From NCBI RefSeq assembly GCF_021725675.1, contig NZ_JAKJPO010000015.1, positions 1 through 64,000 of the forward strand: a stretch of DNA of 64,000 nt. Direction: 5' to 3'. The first letter of the stretch is position 1, and every line of letters begins with the position of its first letter. Shown piece by piece: positions 9,201-15,855 of the stretch. The DNA is from Marilutibacter chinensis (GTDB lineage: Bacteria; Pseudomonadota; Gammaproteobacteria; Xanthomonadales; Xanthomonadaceae). Under the pieces are notes generated by a model. That model made no database searches. It had not been told where the DNA came from and worked only from the letters and a program-made list of their open reading frames with translations. The translations under genes were made by a program, and so were the position numbers.

Positions 9201-9313
9201 GCAGCGGATTCCGCCGTCTCCTGGGCGAACGCGCGGGTTGGAACTGCCGTGGCCGCGGTCAGGGCGATGGCTATGGCCGCGGACAGCGAGCTCCGGATAT
9301 ACGAATGTGACAT
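6233..9313 (-). CDS. TonB-dependent outer-membrane receptor (Xanthomonas/Caulobacter type)
   Basis: Energised uptake across the outer membrane, here most likely of oligosaccharides released from N-glycans. The 1026-residue product has a signal peptide (cleavage likely after RAFAQ, about residue 31), a short linker, the plug domain (DLDAVVVTGYRYAIEESLEQKR..., DVGKFPDKNVADALQRVPGV, SVRGLRPDLTLTQLNG) and a long 22-strand barrel ending in the aromatic LGLTYKF. The opening VVVTGYR and VADALQR motifs and large size place it in the TonB-Xanth-Caul family. The start is supported by the purine-rich ribosome-binding site just upstream. It leads the operon with halogenase and beta-mannosidase and is preceded by LacI-type operator site 2. 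Confidence 0.95.
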   Translation of the reverse strand: MSHSYIRSSLSAAIAIALTAATAVPTRAFAQETAESAAPDAATDLDAVVVTGYRYAIEESLEQKRNANAIVEVITAEDVGKFPDKNVADALQRVPGVVVSRDGGEGKSVSVRGLRPDLTLTQLNGNYIATAESNGDPTRSFNYMLLPSNMLSGAELFKTPEARIDEGGVGGTVILHTRRPLDMESNTGFVSVEGTRADTTDKTDGQFSGSYSWHDAEDRFGVFVGYTQQKRTTRTMGASTENWQWYGRDEGGTAVDVNGRPSDFNSNWWGGTGFHDQNGNYYTGFMMPTSVNLDVLEEERERKGGQLTLQFRPTDNLTLTANYFRFDLSQDSQTNTLKVPEWNIARYHGDGNWPGGRLLDGLTFDPSGTIVTGADYSLHPDKAYYCSEDEAAAAGMAPGGWGPDDCTVPTPQITGSYNIEKSRSQSFDFGGEWRGEDFDVSFKVGRTWAKGGPELQFSLPIKPRRQNADGSWTNGNYASSWDLTGTPTMTFSPELMQNLRDGILQVDLGSTGSSWTRNSDEQKYAQVDTTWRFDSDFLDSIQFGIKGREGGIHRSTGNSYWVCPGTDPGDYDNRYWNGRCNDLATQFSPDFLYSLGNLAGGINASAYPAINFPAYIAYLNSTYGAQQTREEPNFVYNVDETIYSAYLQANFRTDRLRGNIGLRFASTEQHADSTDKVTSYNDYFYDGADGNPLACQQNDPAPGGAPADTYCGSEGYWRLSDSLARTETYEVAALDRTYTDVLPSFNLAYELTYDLVLRAAASKVISRPSYGAIASPGSLEYFSPEYINDRRLTGGASEQGWYGSGSNKRLEPYEAEQYDLGVEWYFQPGSVLGLGLFRKNVSNFAVPVVNDVDMVVNGETVTVQNYRTDAGGRDGVSQGVELYAQHTLDLGLGFQFNYTYNDTNEAAIVLEDGTKLGESPLVGSAKNQTNFTVFYENDKLLLRASYNRRGEVVQGLVNGLNVYQEPYQQIDLNAAYNITPALSLSASVLNLTKEETRSHLGNDTKDRFYSNGYAGRVAYLGLTYKF

Positions 9314-9356
9314 CTCAATCTCCCTCTCCAGGTTGAGTGGCCTCGGACGATCGGAA

Positions 9357-9372
9357 TTTATATCGATCTAAT
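9357..9372 (-). promoter_or_regulatory. LacI-type operator (site 2) overlapping the TonB receptor promoter
   Basis: TTTAT-ATCGAT-CTAAT. Read on the minus strand, a TATAAA -10 hexamer (9362 down to 9357) abuts the ATCGAT core, 43 bases upstream of the receptor ATG. Binding here should repress the receptor-halogenase-mannosidase operon. Confidence 0.6.
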
Positions 9373-9473
9373 TTGAGGGCGGCATCGGTACCCACGAGGC
9401 ACCCCCTGTGCCTGCCGGCTGCCGGTATCCATGGGACGGATACTCGACCGGCACCCTTCTCCGGGCCTGAACG

Positions 9474-9489
9474 GTTGGATCGATCCAAT
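9474..9489. promoter_or_regulatory. LacI-type operator (site 3), perfect palindrome
   Basis: TTGGATCGATCCAA at 9475-9488 is a perfect 14-base palindrome in the middle of the 452-base divergent region between the TonB receptor and GH18 genes. It overlaps no clear promoter and lies 117 and 165 bases (centre to centre) from the flanking sites, so it may act as an auxiliary operator for DNA looping. Confidence 0.65.
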
Positions 9490-9605
9490 GCGTCGCGGCG
9501 GTAGATGTAACACAGGGCGGGGGGACATGCATGTTGCTCTGCAATATGAGGCGAGGGGCCCCGCGGCGGAGCCACCAGGGCCGGATCCGCACTGCGTGGG
9601 GGCGT

Positions 9606-9635
9606 TTGATCGCGGGCGAGGAGGGCGCGTATAAG
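9606..9635 (+). promoter_or_regulatory. Sigma70-type promoter of the GH18 gene
   Basis: TTGATC (9606-9611), an 18-base spacer and TATAAG (9630-9635). Transcription would start near 9642, inside operator site 4, giving a leader of about 125 bases before the GH18 ATG. This is the classical arrangement for repression by roadblock or promoter occlusion. Confidence 0.55.
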
Positions 9636-9638
9636 GAA

Positions 9639-9654
9639 TTTGCATCGATTCAAA
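9639..9654 (+). promoter_or_regulatory. LacI-type operator (site 4)
   Basis: TTTGC-ATCGAT-TCAAA, an imperfect palindrome covering the predicted start of transcription of the GH18 gene. Confidence 0.65.
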
Positions 9655-9664
9655 GTCGTCCGAA

Positions 9665-9680
9665 TTTGGATCGATGCAAA
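9665..9680 (+). promoter_or_regulatory. LacI-type operator (site 5)
   Basis: TTTGG-ATCGAT-GCAAA, with its centre 26 bases downstream of that of site 4. The pair could bind two repressor dimers side by side in the GH18 leader. Confidence 0.65.
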
Positions 9681-9765
9681 TCGCCTGCTTCCGCTGCCAT
9701 GGCGATGTGCCGTAGCCAGGAGGAGCGGGAAGGCCTTCGAGCAACCCGACAGGGAGGAGAGACCA

Positions 9766-11745
9766 ATGTTTGACCGTAACCGGTTGGTGCGTGGTGCATG
9801 GTTGGCCGTGGTGCTGATGGGTCTGGGGTTCACTTCGCCACATGCGTCCGCGGATTCGGCGATCTACGGCGGCGGCCCGTTCTACAGCGGTGGACAGGCC
9901 GTGATGGACGATCTGCGTGCATCGGGCTTCACCACGGTGATCCTCTTCGCCGTGCATGTGCACGCCAATGGCGACCTGCACTACAACAATGTGCCGATCA
10001 TTTCCGACGGCATCTATATCGGCGATCCGGACTGGCCCTCGCGCCTGGCCACACTGAAGCAGGCGCCGACCTCGATCACCCGCATAGAAGCCTCGGTCGG
10101 CGGATGGGGCACCGGCGATTTCGACAACATCAGGGACCTGATCGCCGCGGAGGGTACTGGTCCGGACAGCGTGCTGTACCGCAATTTCCAGACGCTGAAG
10201 CAGATCACCGGGGCCGATGCGATCGACTTCGACGACGAGACCACCTACGACCTCGATTCATCCACCCTGTTCGGCGAGATGCTCTGGGAGCTCGGTTACT
10301 CGATCACTCTGGCTCCGTATACCAACATGAGCCATTGGCAGAGCCTGGCGAACAATCTGTCGGGCAAGGTCGACGGCATCCATCTGCAGGTCTACGCCGG
10401 CGGCGCCGGCAACGATCCGACGACCTGGTCGAACGCCCTTGGCATGGCTGTCGATCCCGGGGTGTGGTCGAAGCATGGGACAGGCTGCACGTCGGGCGAC
10501 AGCCCGGCGTCGGTGCAGAGCCGGATGGCCAGCTGGAAGACCTCGGCCGGCATCGTCGGCGGCTTCATCTGGTTGTACGACGATATCCAGGCGTGCTGGT
10601 CGCAGGGCACCACCGCCGATTACGCTGCCGCGATCAATACCGCCGTTGGCGGCAACTCGCCGCCGCAAGCCAGCTTCGGGACCAGTGTCAGTGGCCTGAC
10701 CGCATCCTTCACCGATACCTCCAGCGACAGCGACGGCAACATTGTTTCGCGCTACTGGGAATTCGGCGATGGTGCCTCGTCCACCTCGTCGGCGCCCAGC
10801 CATGCCTATGCGACGGCAGGCAGCTATACGGTCAGACTCACCGTCACCGACGACGACGGCGCCAGCTCCAGCCGCACCGACACCGTCGTGGTCGGATCGG
10901 CCAACCTGGCGTTGAACAGGCCCGCGACCGGCTCGACCGCATGCAACGCCAGCGAAGGACCGGAGCGGGCGGTCAACGGCAGTGTTTCGGGCGGCAACGG
11001 CGACAAGTTCTGCACGTTGGCCGCGTCGAAGTGGCTGCAGGTGGATCTGGGATCGTCGCAGGCGATCGGCCGATTCGTGATCAGACATGCCGGCGCCGGC
11101 GGCGAATCGACCGACTGGAATACCCGCGCGTACACCATCCGGGTATCGGGCGACGGTTCGACATGGACCACGGTGGCCTCGGTGAACGACAACACCGCCA
11201 GCATCACCAGCCACGACATTGCGTCGGTGACGGCGCGCCATGTCAGGCTCGATATCGTCACGCCTGCGCAGGACGGCAACCCGGCAGCGCGGATCTACGA
11301 GTTCGAGGTCCATGCGGCGGCGGGCGACGTCAACCTGGCGCTGCAGCAGCCGGCAACGGGCTCGAACGCCTGCGGTTCGGCCGAAGGTCCGGCCAAGGCG
11401 GTCAACGGCAGCGTCTCCGGCGGCAACAGCGACAAGTTCTGCACCCTGGCCGCCACGAAGTGGCTGCAGGTGGACCTGGGCGCGTCGCGGAGCATCAAGC
11501 GTTTCGTGCTCAGGCATGCCGGCGCCGGCGGCGAATCGACGGGTTGGAATACTCGGGCCTACGGCATCGGGGTGTCGGGCGATGGCGCGACCTGGGCTCC
11601 GGTCGTCGAGATGAACGACAACACCGCCAGCGTCACCAGCCACGACATATTGCCGGTCAGCGGGCGCTACGTGAGGCTCGACATCGTCACGCCGACGCAG
11701 AACGGAGATCCGGCGGCGCGGATCTACGAGTTCGAGGTCTACTGA
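9766..11745 (+). CDS. Secreted GH18 endoglycosidase with PKD and two F5/8 type C domains
   Basis: Probably an endo-beta-N-acetylglucosaminidase that cuts the chitobiose core of N-glycans; a chitinase-like role is the alternative. The 659-residue product has a signal peptide (1-29, HASAD), a GH18 barrel (about 31-295) with the catalytic DxxDxDxE motif as DAIDFDDE at 151-158 (Glu158 acid), a PKD domain (about 298-376, WEFGDG and SYTVRLTVTD), and two F5/8C carbohydrate-binding domains (about 378-515 and 522-659). The two F5/8C copies are near-identical in most blocks, a recent tandem duplication. The start at ATG 9766 is chosen because AGGGAGGAGAG precedes it and the signal peptide follows. Two operators lie in its leader. 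Confidence 0.88.
   Translation: MFDRNRLVRGAWLAVVLMGLGFTSPHASADSAIYGGGPFYSGGQAVMDDLRASGFTTVILFAVHVHANGDLHYNNVPIISDGIYIGDPDWPSRLATLKQAPTSITRIEASVGGWGTGDFDNIRDLIAAEGTGPDSVLYRNFQTLKQITGADAIDFDDETTYDLDSSTLFGEMLWELGYSITLAPYTNMSHWQSLANNLSGKVDGIHLQVYAGGAGNDPTTWSNALGMAVDPGVWSKHGTGCTSGDSPASVQSRMASWKTSAGIVGGFIWLYDDIQACWSQGTTADYAAAINTAVGGNSPPQASFGTSVSGLTASFTDTSSDSDGNIVSRYWEFGDGASSTSSAPSHAYATAGSYTVRLTVTDDDGASSSRTDTVVVGSANLALNRPATGSTACNASEGPERAVNGSVSGGNGDKFCTLAASKWLQVDLGSSQAIGRFVIRHAGAGGESTDWNTRAYTIRVSGDGSTWTTVASVNDNTASITSHDIASVTARHVRLDIVTPAQDGNPAARIYEFEVHAAAGDVNLALQQPATGSNACGSAEGPAKAVNGSVSGGNSDKFCTLAATKWLQVDLGASRSIKRFVLRHAGAGGESTGWNTRAYGIGVSGDGATWAPVVEMNDNTASVTSHDILPVSGRYVRLDIVTPTQNGDPAARIYEFEVY
10909..11742 (+). 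repeat. Tandem intragenic duplication of an F5/8C domain coding unit
   Basis: Two adjacent units of about 410 bases, near 10909-11320 and 11330-11742, share long nucleotide blocks, for example around GGCGCCGGCGGCGAATCGAC and GATCTACGAGTTCGAGGTC. Most differences are single-base. The copies encode the two C-terminal binding domains of the GH18 protein. Confidence 0.85.
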
Positions 11746-11873
11746 CCGGGGTGAGGGGGGCTGGCCGGCGGAGGCGGGGGGTATCCGGGCAGCAGGGAGG
11801 GGCGACTCCGGGCGAGCCGGGCGTCCAGTTCATGCTGCAGTGCAGAATGCATGATCCGATCATCTGTGTTTGA

Positions 11874-11889
11874 TTTGGATCGATCCAGT
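11874..11889 (+). promoter_or_regulatory. LacI-type operator (site 6) ahead of the first GH92 gene
   Basis: TTTGG-ATCGAT-CCAGT, nearly symmetrical, 213 bases before the GH92 GTG start. A separate 13-base palindrome (ATGATCcGATCAT, 11851-11863) lies just upstream. No strong promoter hexamers are seen at the operator; TTGGCC (11908) with TTTAGA (11931) at 17-base spacing is a weak candidate downstream of it. Confidence 0.6.
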
Positions 11890-11974
11890 TGGGCAGGGGT
11901 GTGGCATTTGGCCTCTACCGGACCTGGATTTTTAGATCGTGACAAATACCGTTTTCCCACCCTCCCTCGGGATG

Positions 11975-12002
11975 GAGCCCGGTTCCGGCCGGGCTCGTTT
12001 TT
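11975..12002 (+). terminator. Intrinsic terminator in the GH18-GH92 gap
   Basis: GAGCCCGG (11975-11982) and CCGGGCTC (11989-11996) form an 8-base-pair stem with a 6-base loop, followed by a run of five T at 11998-12002. It lies after operator site 6 and 100 bases before the GH92 start, so it either ends the GH18 transcript or acts as an attenuator in the GH92 leader. Confidence 0.75.
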
Positions 12003-12101
12003 CCTCCCGTACCCGTGCATCGCGGCTGCAGCGACAGTCCGCGGACGATTTCCCGAACAGCGGTTGCAGGTTCGCAACCGCCCGAAATCCAGAGGTGCGC
12101 C

Positions 12102-14555
12102 GTGCCCGAAAGCCCATCGCCGACCCGTCCGAATCTCCGTCGCCGCCTGCGCGCGATCGCCTTCGCGGCCGCACTGGCGCTGCCGTCCTTGGCGCTGGCC
12201 GTCCCGGCCGGGGAGGACCTGGCCGCGATGGTCAACACCTTCATCGGCAGCAAGGACGACGGCAACACCTTCCCCGGCGCGTCGGCGCCGTTCGGCCTGA
12301 TCCAGGTTTCGCCGATCGGCGAGCATTATTCGGGCTGGCGCTACGACGATCCGAAGATCCAAGGCTTCGGCCACTCATTCATTTCAGGTGCCGGCTGCTG
12401 GGAACAGGGCGGGCAGGTATCGGTGCTGCCGGTGACCGGCACGATCGGTCCCGGCGGCGACTTCGACACCACCAGGGCCGAGAGCTTCGATCACACCCGC
12501 TATGGATCGGCCTACAGCCATGACGGCGAGGTCGGCGAGGCCGGTTACTACCGGGTGCGACTGACCGACCGCGGCGGCATCGACGCGGAGGCCACCGCGC
12601 TGACCCGCGCCGCGGCCGAGCGCTACACCTTCGCCGCGGACGTGGACACCGGCCATGTGCTGGTCAATGTCGGCCAGGCCAATGCGAAGCACGAAGTCGT
12701 CGGCAGCGTCATCCAGGTCGTCGGCGACCGTGCGGTGGAAGGCAAGCTGGTCACCAAGAGCTTCTGCGGCGGCCGCCAGTACACGACATGGTTCCGGCTC
12801 GAGTTCGACCGCCCGTTCCAGGCGTTCGGCACCTGGGACAAGGAGGGCGGCGTACCCGGTTCGCGCCACGGCATGGGTGCGCAGTGGGAGGTGCCGAACG
12901 GTGCCTGGCTGAGCTTCGACCTCGGCCACTCGCGCAGCGTCACCGCGATCAGCGCGATCTCGCACGTCGACGCCGATGGTGCGCGCCGCAACCTCGAAGC
13001 CGAGGGCAAGCGCGACGGTAGGCTGCTCGGATTCGACGAGATGCGGGAGCAGGCGCAGGACGCCTGGCGCAGGGAGCTGGCCTCGGTGCGGGTCGCCGGC
13101 GGCAGCGACGACGACCGCACGGTGTTCTACACCGCGCTCTACCACGCGCTGCTGCAGCCGCTGACCGGCAACGACGCCGACGGCCGCTACCGTGGCTACG
13201 ACGACGAGATCCATGTCGCCGATGGCTGGACCTATTACGAGTACTTCTCGCTGTGGGACACCTATCGTTCCCAGAACCAGCTGCTGGCGATTCTGCGGCC
13301 GGATCGCGCGCGCGACATCGCGAACTCGGTGCTGAAGATCCACGAGCAGATGGGCTGGCTGCCGCGCTGGGGCTACGCCAACTTCGAGACCAACATCATG
13401 ACCGGCGATCCGGTCACGCCTTTCCTGGTCGACCTGTGGAAGTTCGGTGCGCTCGAAGGCCGCGAACGGCAGGCATGGCAGGCGCTGTGGCAGAACGCGA
13501 CCGGACGCCCGCCGGCGATGTCGCGCGCGCAGGGCCGGGCCGGAAACGACAGTTATCTCGCCGATGGCTTCGTGGCCTACGACCGCGCGTTCCCGTCGAA
13601 AGGCATGGACGTGGATCCGCATCACGGGGGATCGGCGACGCTCGAGTACGCGCTGGCCGACTGCGCGCTGTCGCTTATGGCCGGTGCGCTGGGTCACGAC
13701 GAGGCCGCCCGCATGCTGGGCGCGCGCGGTGGCAACTGGCGCAATCTCTGGGATGCGCAGGCGCGCGATCCGGAGCTGGACTTCATCGGCTTTCCGCGTC
13801 CGCGCGTCGAGGACGGCAGTTGGTACGCGCCTCCGCGCGGCGGCTACGACCCGCGCTCGAACCACGGCTTCCATGAAGGCACCGCCTGGCAATACCAGTG
13901 GCTGGCGCAACAGGACGTCCCCGGCCTGGCGGCCGCGATGGGTGGCGAGGCGGCGGCGCTGCAACGGCTCGACACGTTCTTCGCCTACGACGCGCTGATC
14001 GCCGATCCGGCCCATGCCGCGCGCAAGGAATGGGTGGTCGGTCCGTACAGCTACTACAACCAGTACCGCTACAACCCCAACAACGAACCCGACCTGCATG
14101 CGCCCTGGCTGTACACGCTGCTCGGCCAGCCGTGGAAGACCTCGGCGGTGCTGCGTACGGCGCAGACCCTGTTCACCAACGCGCCGAACGGCGTGACCGG
14201 CAACGACGACCTCGGCACGATGTCGGCCTGGTATCTGTTCAGCGCGGTCGGCCTGTATCCGCTGATGCCGGGCAGTGGCGAACTGGTGCTGCACGCACCG
14301 CGCTTCGAGCGGATCGAGCTCGATCTCGGCAACGGCCGCACCCTGAGCGTGCGTGCGCCGGGCGCGGACGGCAGTGCGCTGCAATACCCGCGGCAGGTAC
14401 GCTTCAACGGCGAGCCGGTCGACCGCGTCTGGCTGGACTGGACGCAGCTGCGCGAAGGCGGCGAGCTGGAGTTCGAGCTCGCCGGCGAGCCGTCGGACTG
14501 GGGCGTTGCCGCATCGAGCAGGCCGGCGCCGTCCTGTCCGGCGGACCTGCGCTGA
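12102..14555 (+). CDS. GH92 alpha-mannosidase, exported
   Basis: Exo-acting, calcium-dependent alpha-mannosidase trimming alpha-1,2/1,3/1,6 mannose from high-mannose glycans. The 817-residue product, read from GTG at 12102 (AGAGG six bases upstream), begins with a basic N-region and signal peptide ending near ALA-VPAG (about 33). The N-terminal beta-sandwich starts VNTFIGSKDDGNTFPGASAPFG, and the (alpha/alpha)6 catalytic domain holds the acid in NHGFHEGTAWQYQW and the base/calcium motif TGNDDLGTMSAWY, which is the canonical GH92 form. Bond specificity cannot be read from sequence. It follows operator site 6 and precedes lacI on the same strand. Confidence 0.95.
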   Translation: MPESPSPTRPNLRRRLRAIAFAAALALPSLALAVPAGEDLAAMVNTFIGSKDDGNTFPGASAPFGLIQVSPIGEHYSGWRYDDPKIQGFGHSFISGAGCWEQGGQVSVLPVTGTIGPGGDFDTTRAESFDHTRYGSAYSHDGEVGEAGYYRVRLTDRGGIDAEATALTRAAAERYTFAADVDTGHVLVNVGQANAKHEVVGSVIQVVGDRAVEGKLVTKSFCGGRQYTTWFRLEFDRPFQAFGTWDKEGGVPGSRHGMGAQWEVPNGAWLSFDLGHSRSVTAISAISHVDADGARRNLEAEGKRDGRLLGFDEMREQAQDAWRRELASVRVAGGSDDDRTVFYTALYHALLQPLTGNDADGRYRGYDDEIHVADGWTYYEYFSLWDTYRSQNQLLAILRPDRARDIANSVLKIHEQMGWLPRWGYANFETNIMTGDPVTPFLVDLWKFGALEGRERQAWQALWQNATGRPPAMSRAQGRAGNDSYLADGFVAYDRAFPSKGMDVDPHHGGSATLEYALADCALSLMAGALGHDEAARMLGARGGNWRNLWDAQARDPELDFIGFPRPRVEDGSWYAPPRGGYDPRSNHGFHEGTAWQYQWLAQQDVPGLAAAMGGEAAALQRLDTFFAYDALIADPAHAARKEWVVGPYSYYNQYRYNPNNEPDLHAPWLYTLLGQPWKTSAVLRTAQTLFTNAPNGVTGNDDLGTMSAWYLFSAVGLYPLMPGSGELVLHAPRFERIELDLGNGRTLSVRAPGADGSALQYPRQVRFNGEPVDRVWLDWTQLREGGELEFELAGEPSDWGVAASSRPAPSCPADLR

Positions 14556-14594
14556 GCACGGCAAAGGAACCGACGATGCAGCGTGGGAGCCTCC

Positions 14595-14644
14595 GGTACG
14601 GATCCGCGGCGACGCTATCGCCGGAGCGGACCCGCGGCCGTACC
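14595..14644. repeat. Long imperfect hairpin between the GH92 and lacI genes
   Basis: GGTACGGATCCGCGG (14595-14609) pairs with CCGCGGCCGTACC (14632-14644) apart from a 2-base bulge; CTCCGG and CCGGAG flank the pair. There is no T-run. It may stabilise the GH92 transcript end or be a degenerate repeat element. Confidence 0.45.
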
Positions 14645-14689
14645 GCACGGACCTTCCGGAGCGGCGGCCGGAGAAACTCCAGGAGCGGG

Positions 14690-14705
14690 CTTGAATCGAT
14701 TCATT
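14690..14705 (+). promoter_or_regulatory. LacI-type operator (site 7) at the lacI promoter
   Basis: CTTGA-ATCGAT-TCATT, with the core TGAATCGATTCA (14692-14703) perfectly symmetrical. It covers the probable -35 region, with AATAAT (14711-14716) as -10, 45 bases before the lacI ATG, which implies autoregulation. Confidence 0.65.
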
Positions 14706-14749
14706 TCGGCAATAATCGGACACATCCAGGGATACGCAAGGAGACTCCG

Positions 14750-15784
14750 ATGACCGCAACCAGGCCCGGACGCAAGGCCGTCACCGTTACCGACATCGCG
14801 AAAGCCTGCGGGGTCTCGCGCGCGACGGTGTCGCTGGTGTTGCGCGGCAGCCCGCTCGTGCACGTCGACACCCGTGCCCGGGTCGAGGCCGAGCTCAAGC
14901 GCCAGCGCTATGTCTACAATCGCGCCGCCGCCAATCTGCGCCGGCAGACCTCCTCGTCGGTCGCGCTGGTCATCAACGACCTGTCCAATCCGTTCTTCGC
15001 CGAATTCGCCGCCGGCGTCGACGAAGCGCTGGGCGAGGGCCGATACGTGACACTGCTCGGCAGCACCGCCGAGTCGCCGGAACGGCAGCAGGCCGTGCTG
15101 GCGTCGCTGGTCGAACATGCGCCGGCGGGAATCATCCTGTCGCCGGCCGAGCACAGCGACGGTGCCGCATTGCAGCGCCTGCTCGGTGCGCGCACCCCGG
15201 TGCTGGTGTTCAACCGCGAGCTGCCCGGCCACGACTGGGACTTCCTCGCCCTCGACAACCAGCGCGGCGCACGCCTGGCGACCGAGCACCTGCTTGCGCT
15301 CGGCCACAGCCGGATCGCGTTCTTCGGCGGCCACGCGGACTCGAGTTCGTGCCGGCAGCGCCGCGAGGGCTACCTGGAAGCCCTGCGCGACGCCGGCATC
15401 GAGCCGGAGCCGGGCTGGCTGGTCGAATCCAGTCCGACCCGTGTCGACGCCGCCGCGCGGACCGCCGAGCTGTTCGAGCGTGCGCCGGACACGACCGCGG
15501 CGGTCTGCTACAACGACAATGTCGCCTTCGGACTGATGCTCGGACTGCGTGCGCGTGGCGTGCGCCCGGGCGCGGAGTTCGCCGTGACCGGCTTCGACGA
15601 CATCAGTGAGGCCGCCCTGTCCACCCCGCCGCTGACCACCCTGGCCGCGCAGCCGCGCGCCTGCGGTCGCATGGCGGCCGAGATGCTGCTCGAACGCGTG
15701 CGCGATCCCGACGCGCCGCCGCGACGGGTGATCGCACCGGTGCGCCTGATGGTCCGTGGCAGCTGCGGAGAACAGCGGCCATGA
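14750..15784 (+). CDS. LacI-family transcriptional regulator of the glycan locus
   Basis: A 344-residue repressor. The N-terminal helix-turn-helix (VTVTDIAKACGVSRATVSLVL, about 11-31) and hinge (YNRAAANLRRQ) are followed by a periplasmic-binding-protein-like sensor domain (SVALVINDLSNPFFAEFAAG, GARLATEHLLALGH, FDDI near 285). The HTH fits half-sites containing GATCGATC-like palindromes with a central CG, the pattern seen in seven intergenic sites of this locus, one at its own promoter. The inducer is unknown; mannose or a mannobiose-type product is the natural guess. The ATG at 14750 gives the standard length and follows an AAGGAGA ribosome-binding site. Confidence 0.95.
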   Translation: MTATRPGRKAVTVTDIAKACGVSRATVSLVLRGSPLVHVDTRARVEAELKRQRYVYNRAAANLRRQTSSSVALVINDLSNPFFAEFAAGVDEALGEGRYVTLLGSTAESPERQQAVLASLVEHAPAGIILSPAEHSDGAALQRLLGARTPVLVFNRELPGHDWDFLALDNQRGARLATEHLLALGHSRIAFFGGHADSSSCRQRREGYLEALRDAGIEPEPGWLVESSPTRVDAAARTAELFERAPDTTAAVCYNDNVAFGLMLGLRARGVRPGAEFAVTGFDDISEAALSTPPLTTLAAQPRACGRMAAEMLLERVRDPDAPPRRVIAPVRLMVRGSCGEQRP

Positions 15785-15855
15785 CGTCCCCTCCTGCCCA
15801 GTACCTTCCCTCCCGGCGCCATCGACGCGCCTGACCAGCGAGTGTCCTACCACCC

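Noticed and set aside
6071..9310. Plus-strand open frame of about 1080 codons opposite the TonB receptor
   Set aside because: Antisense artefact of codon bias; no motifs, while the other strand encodes a complete receptor.
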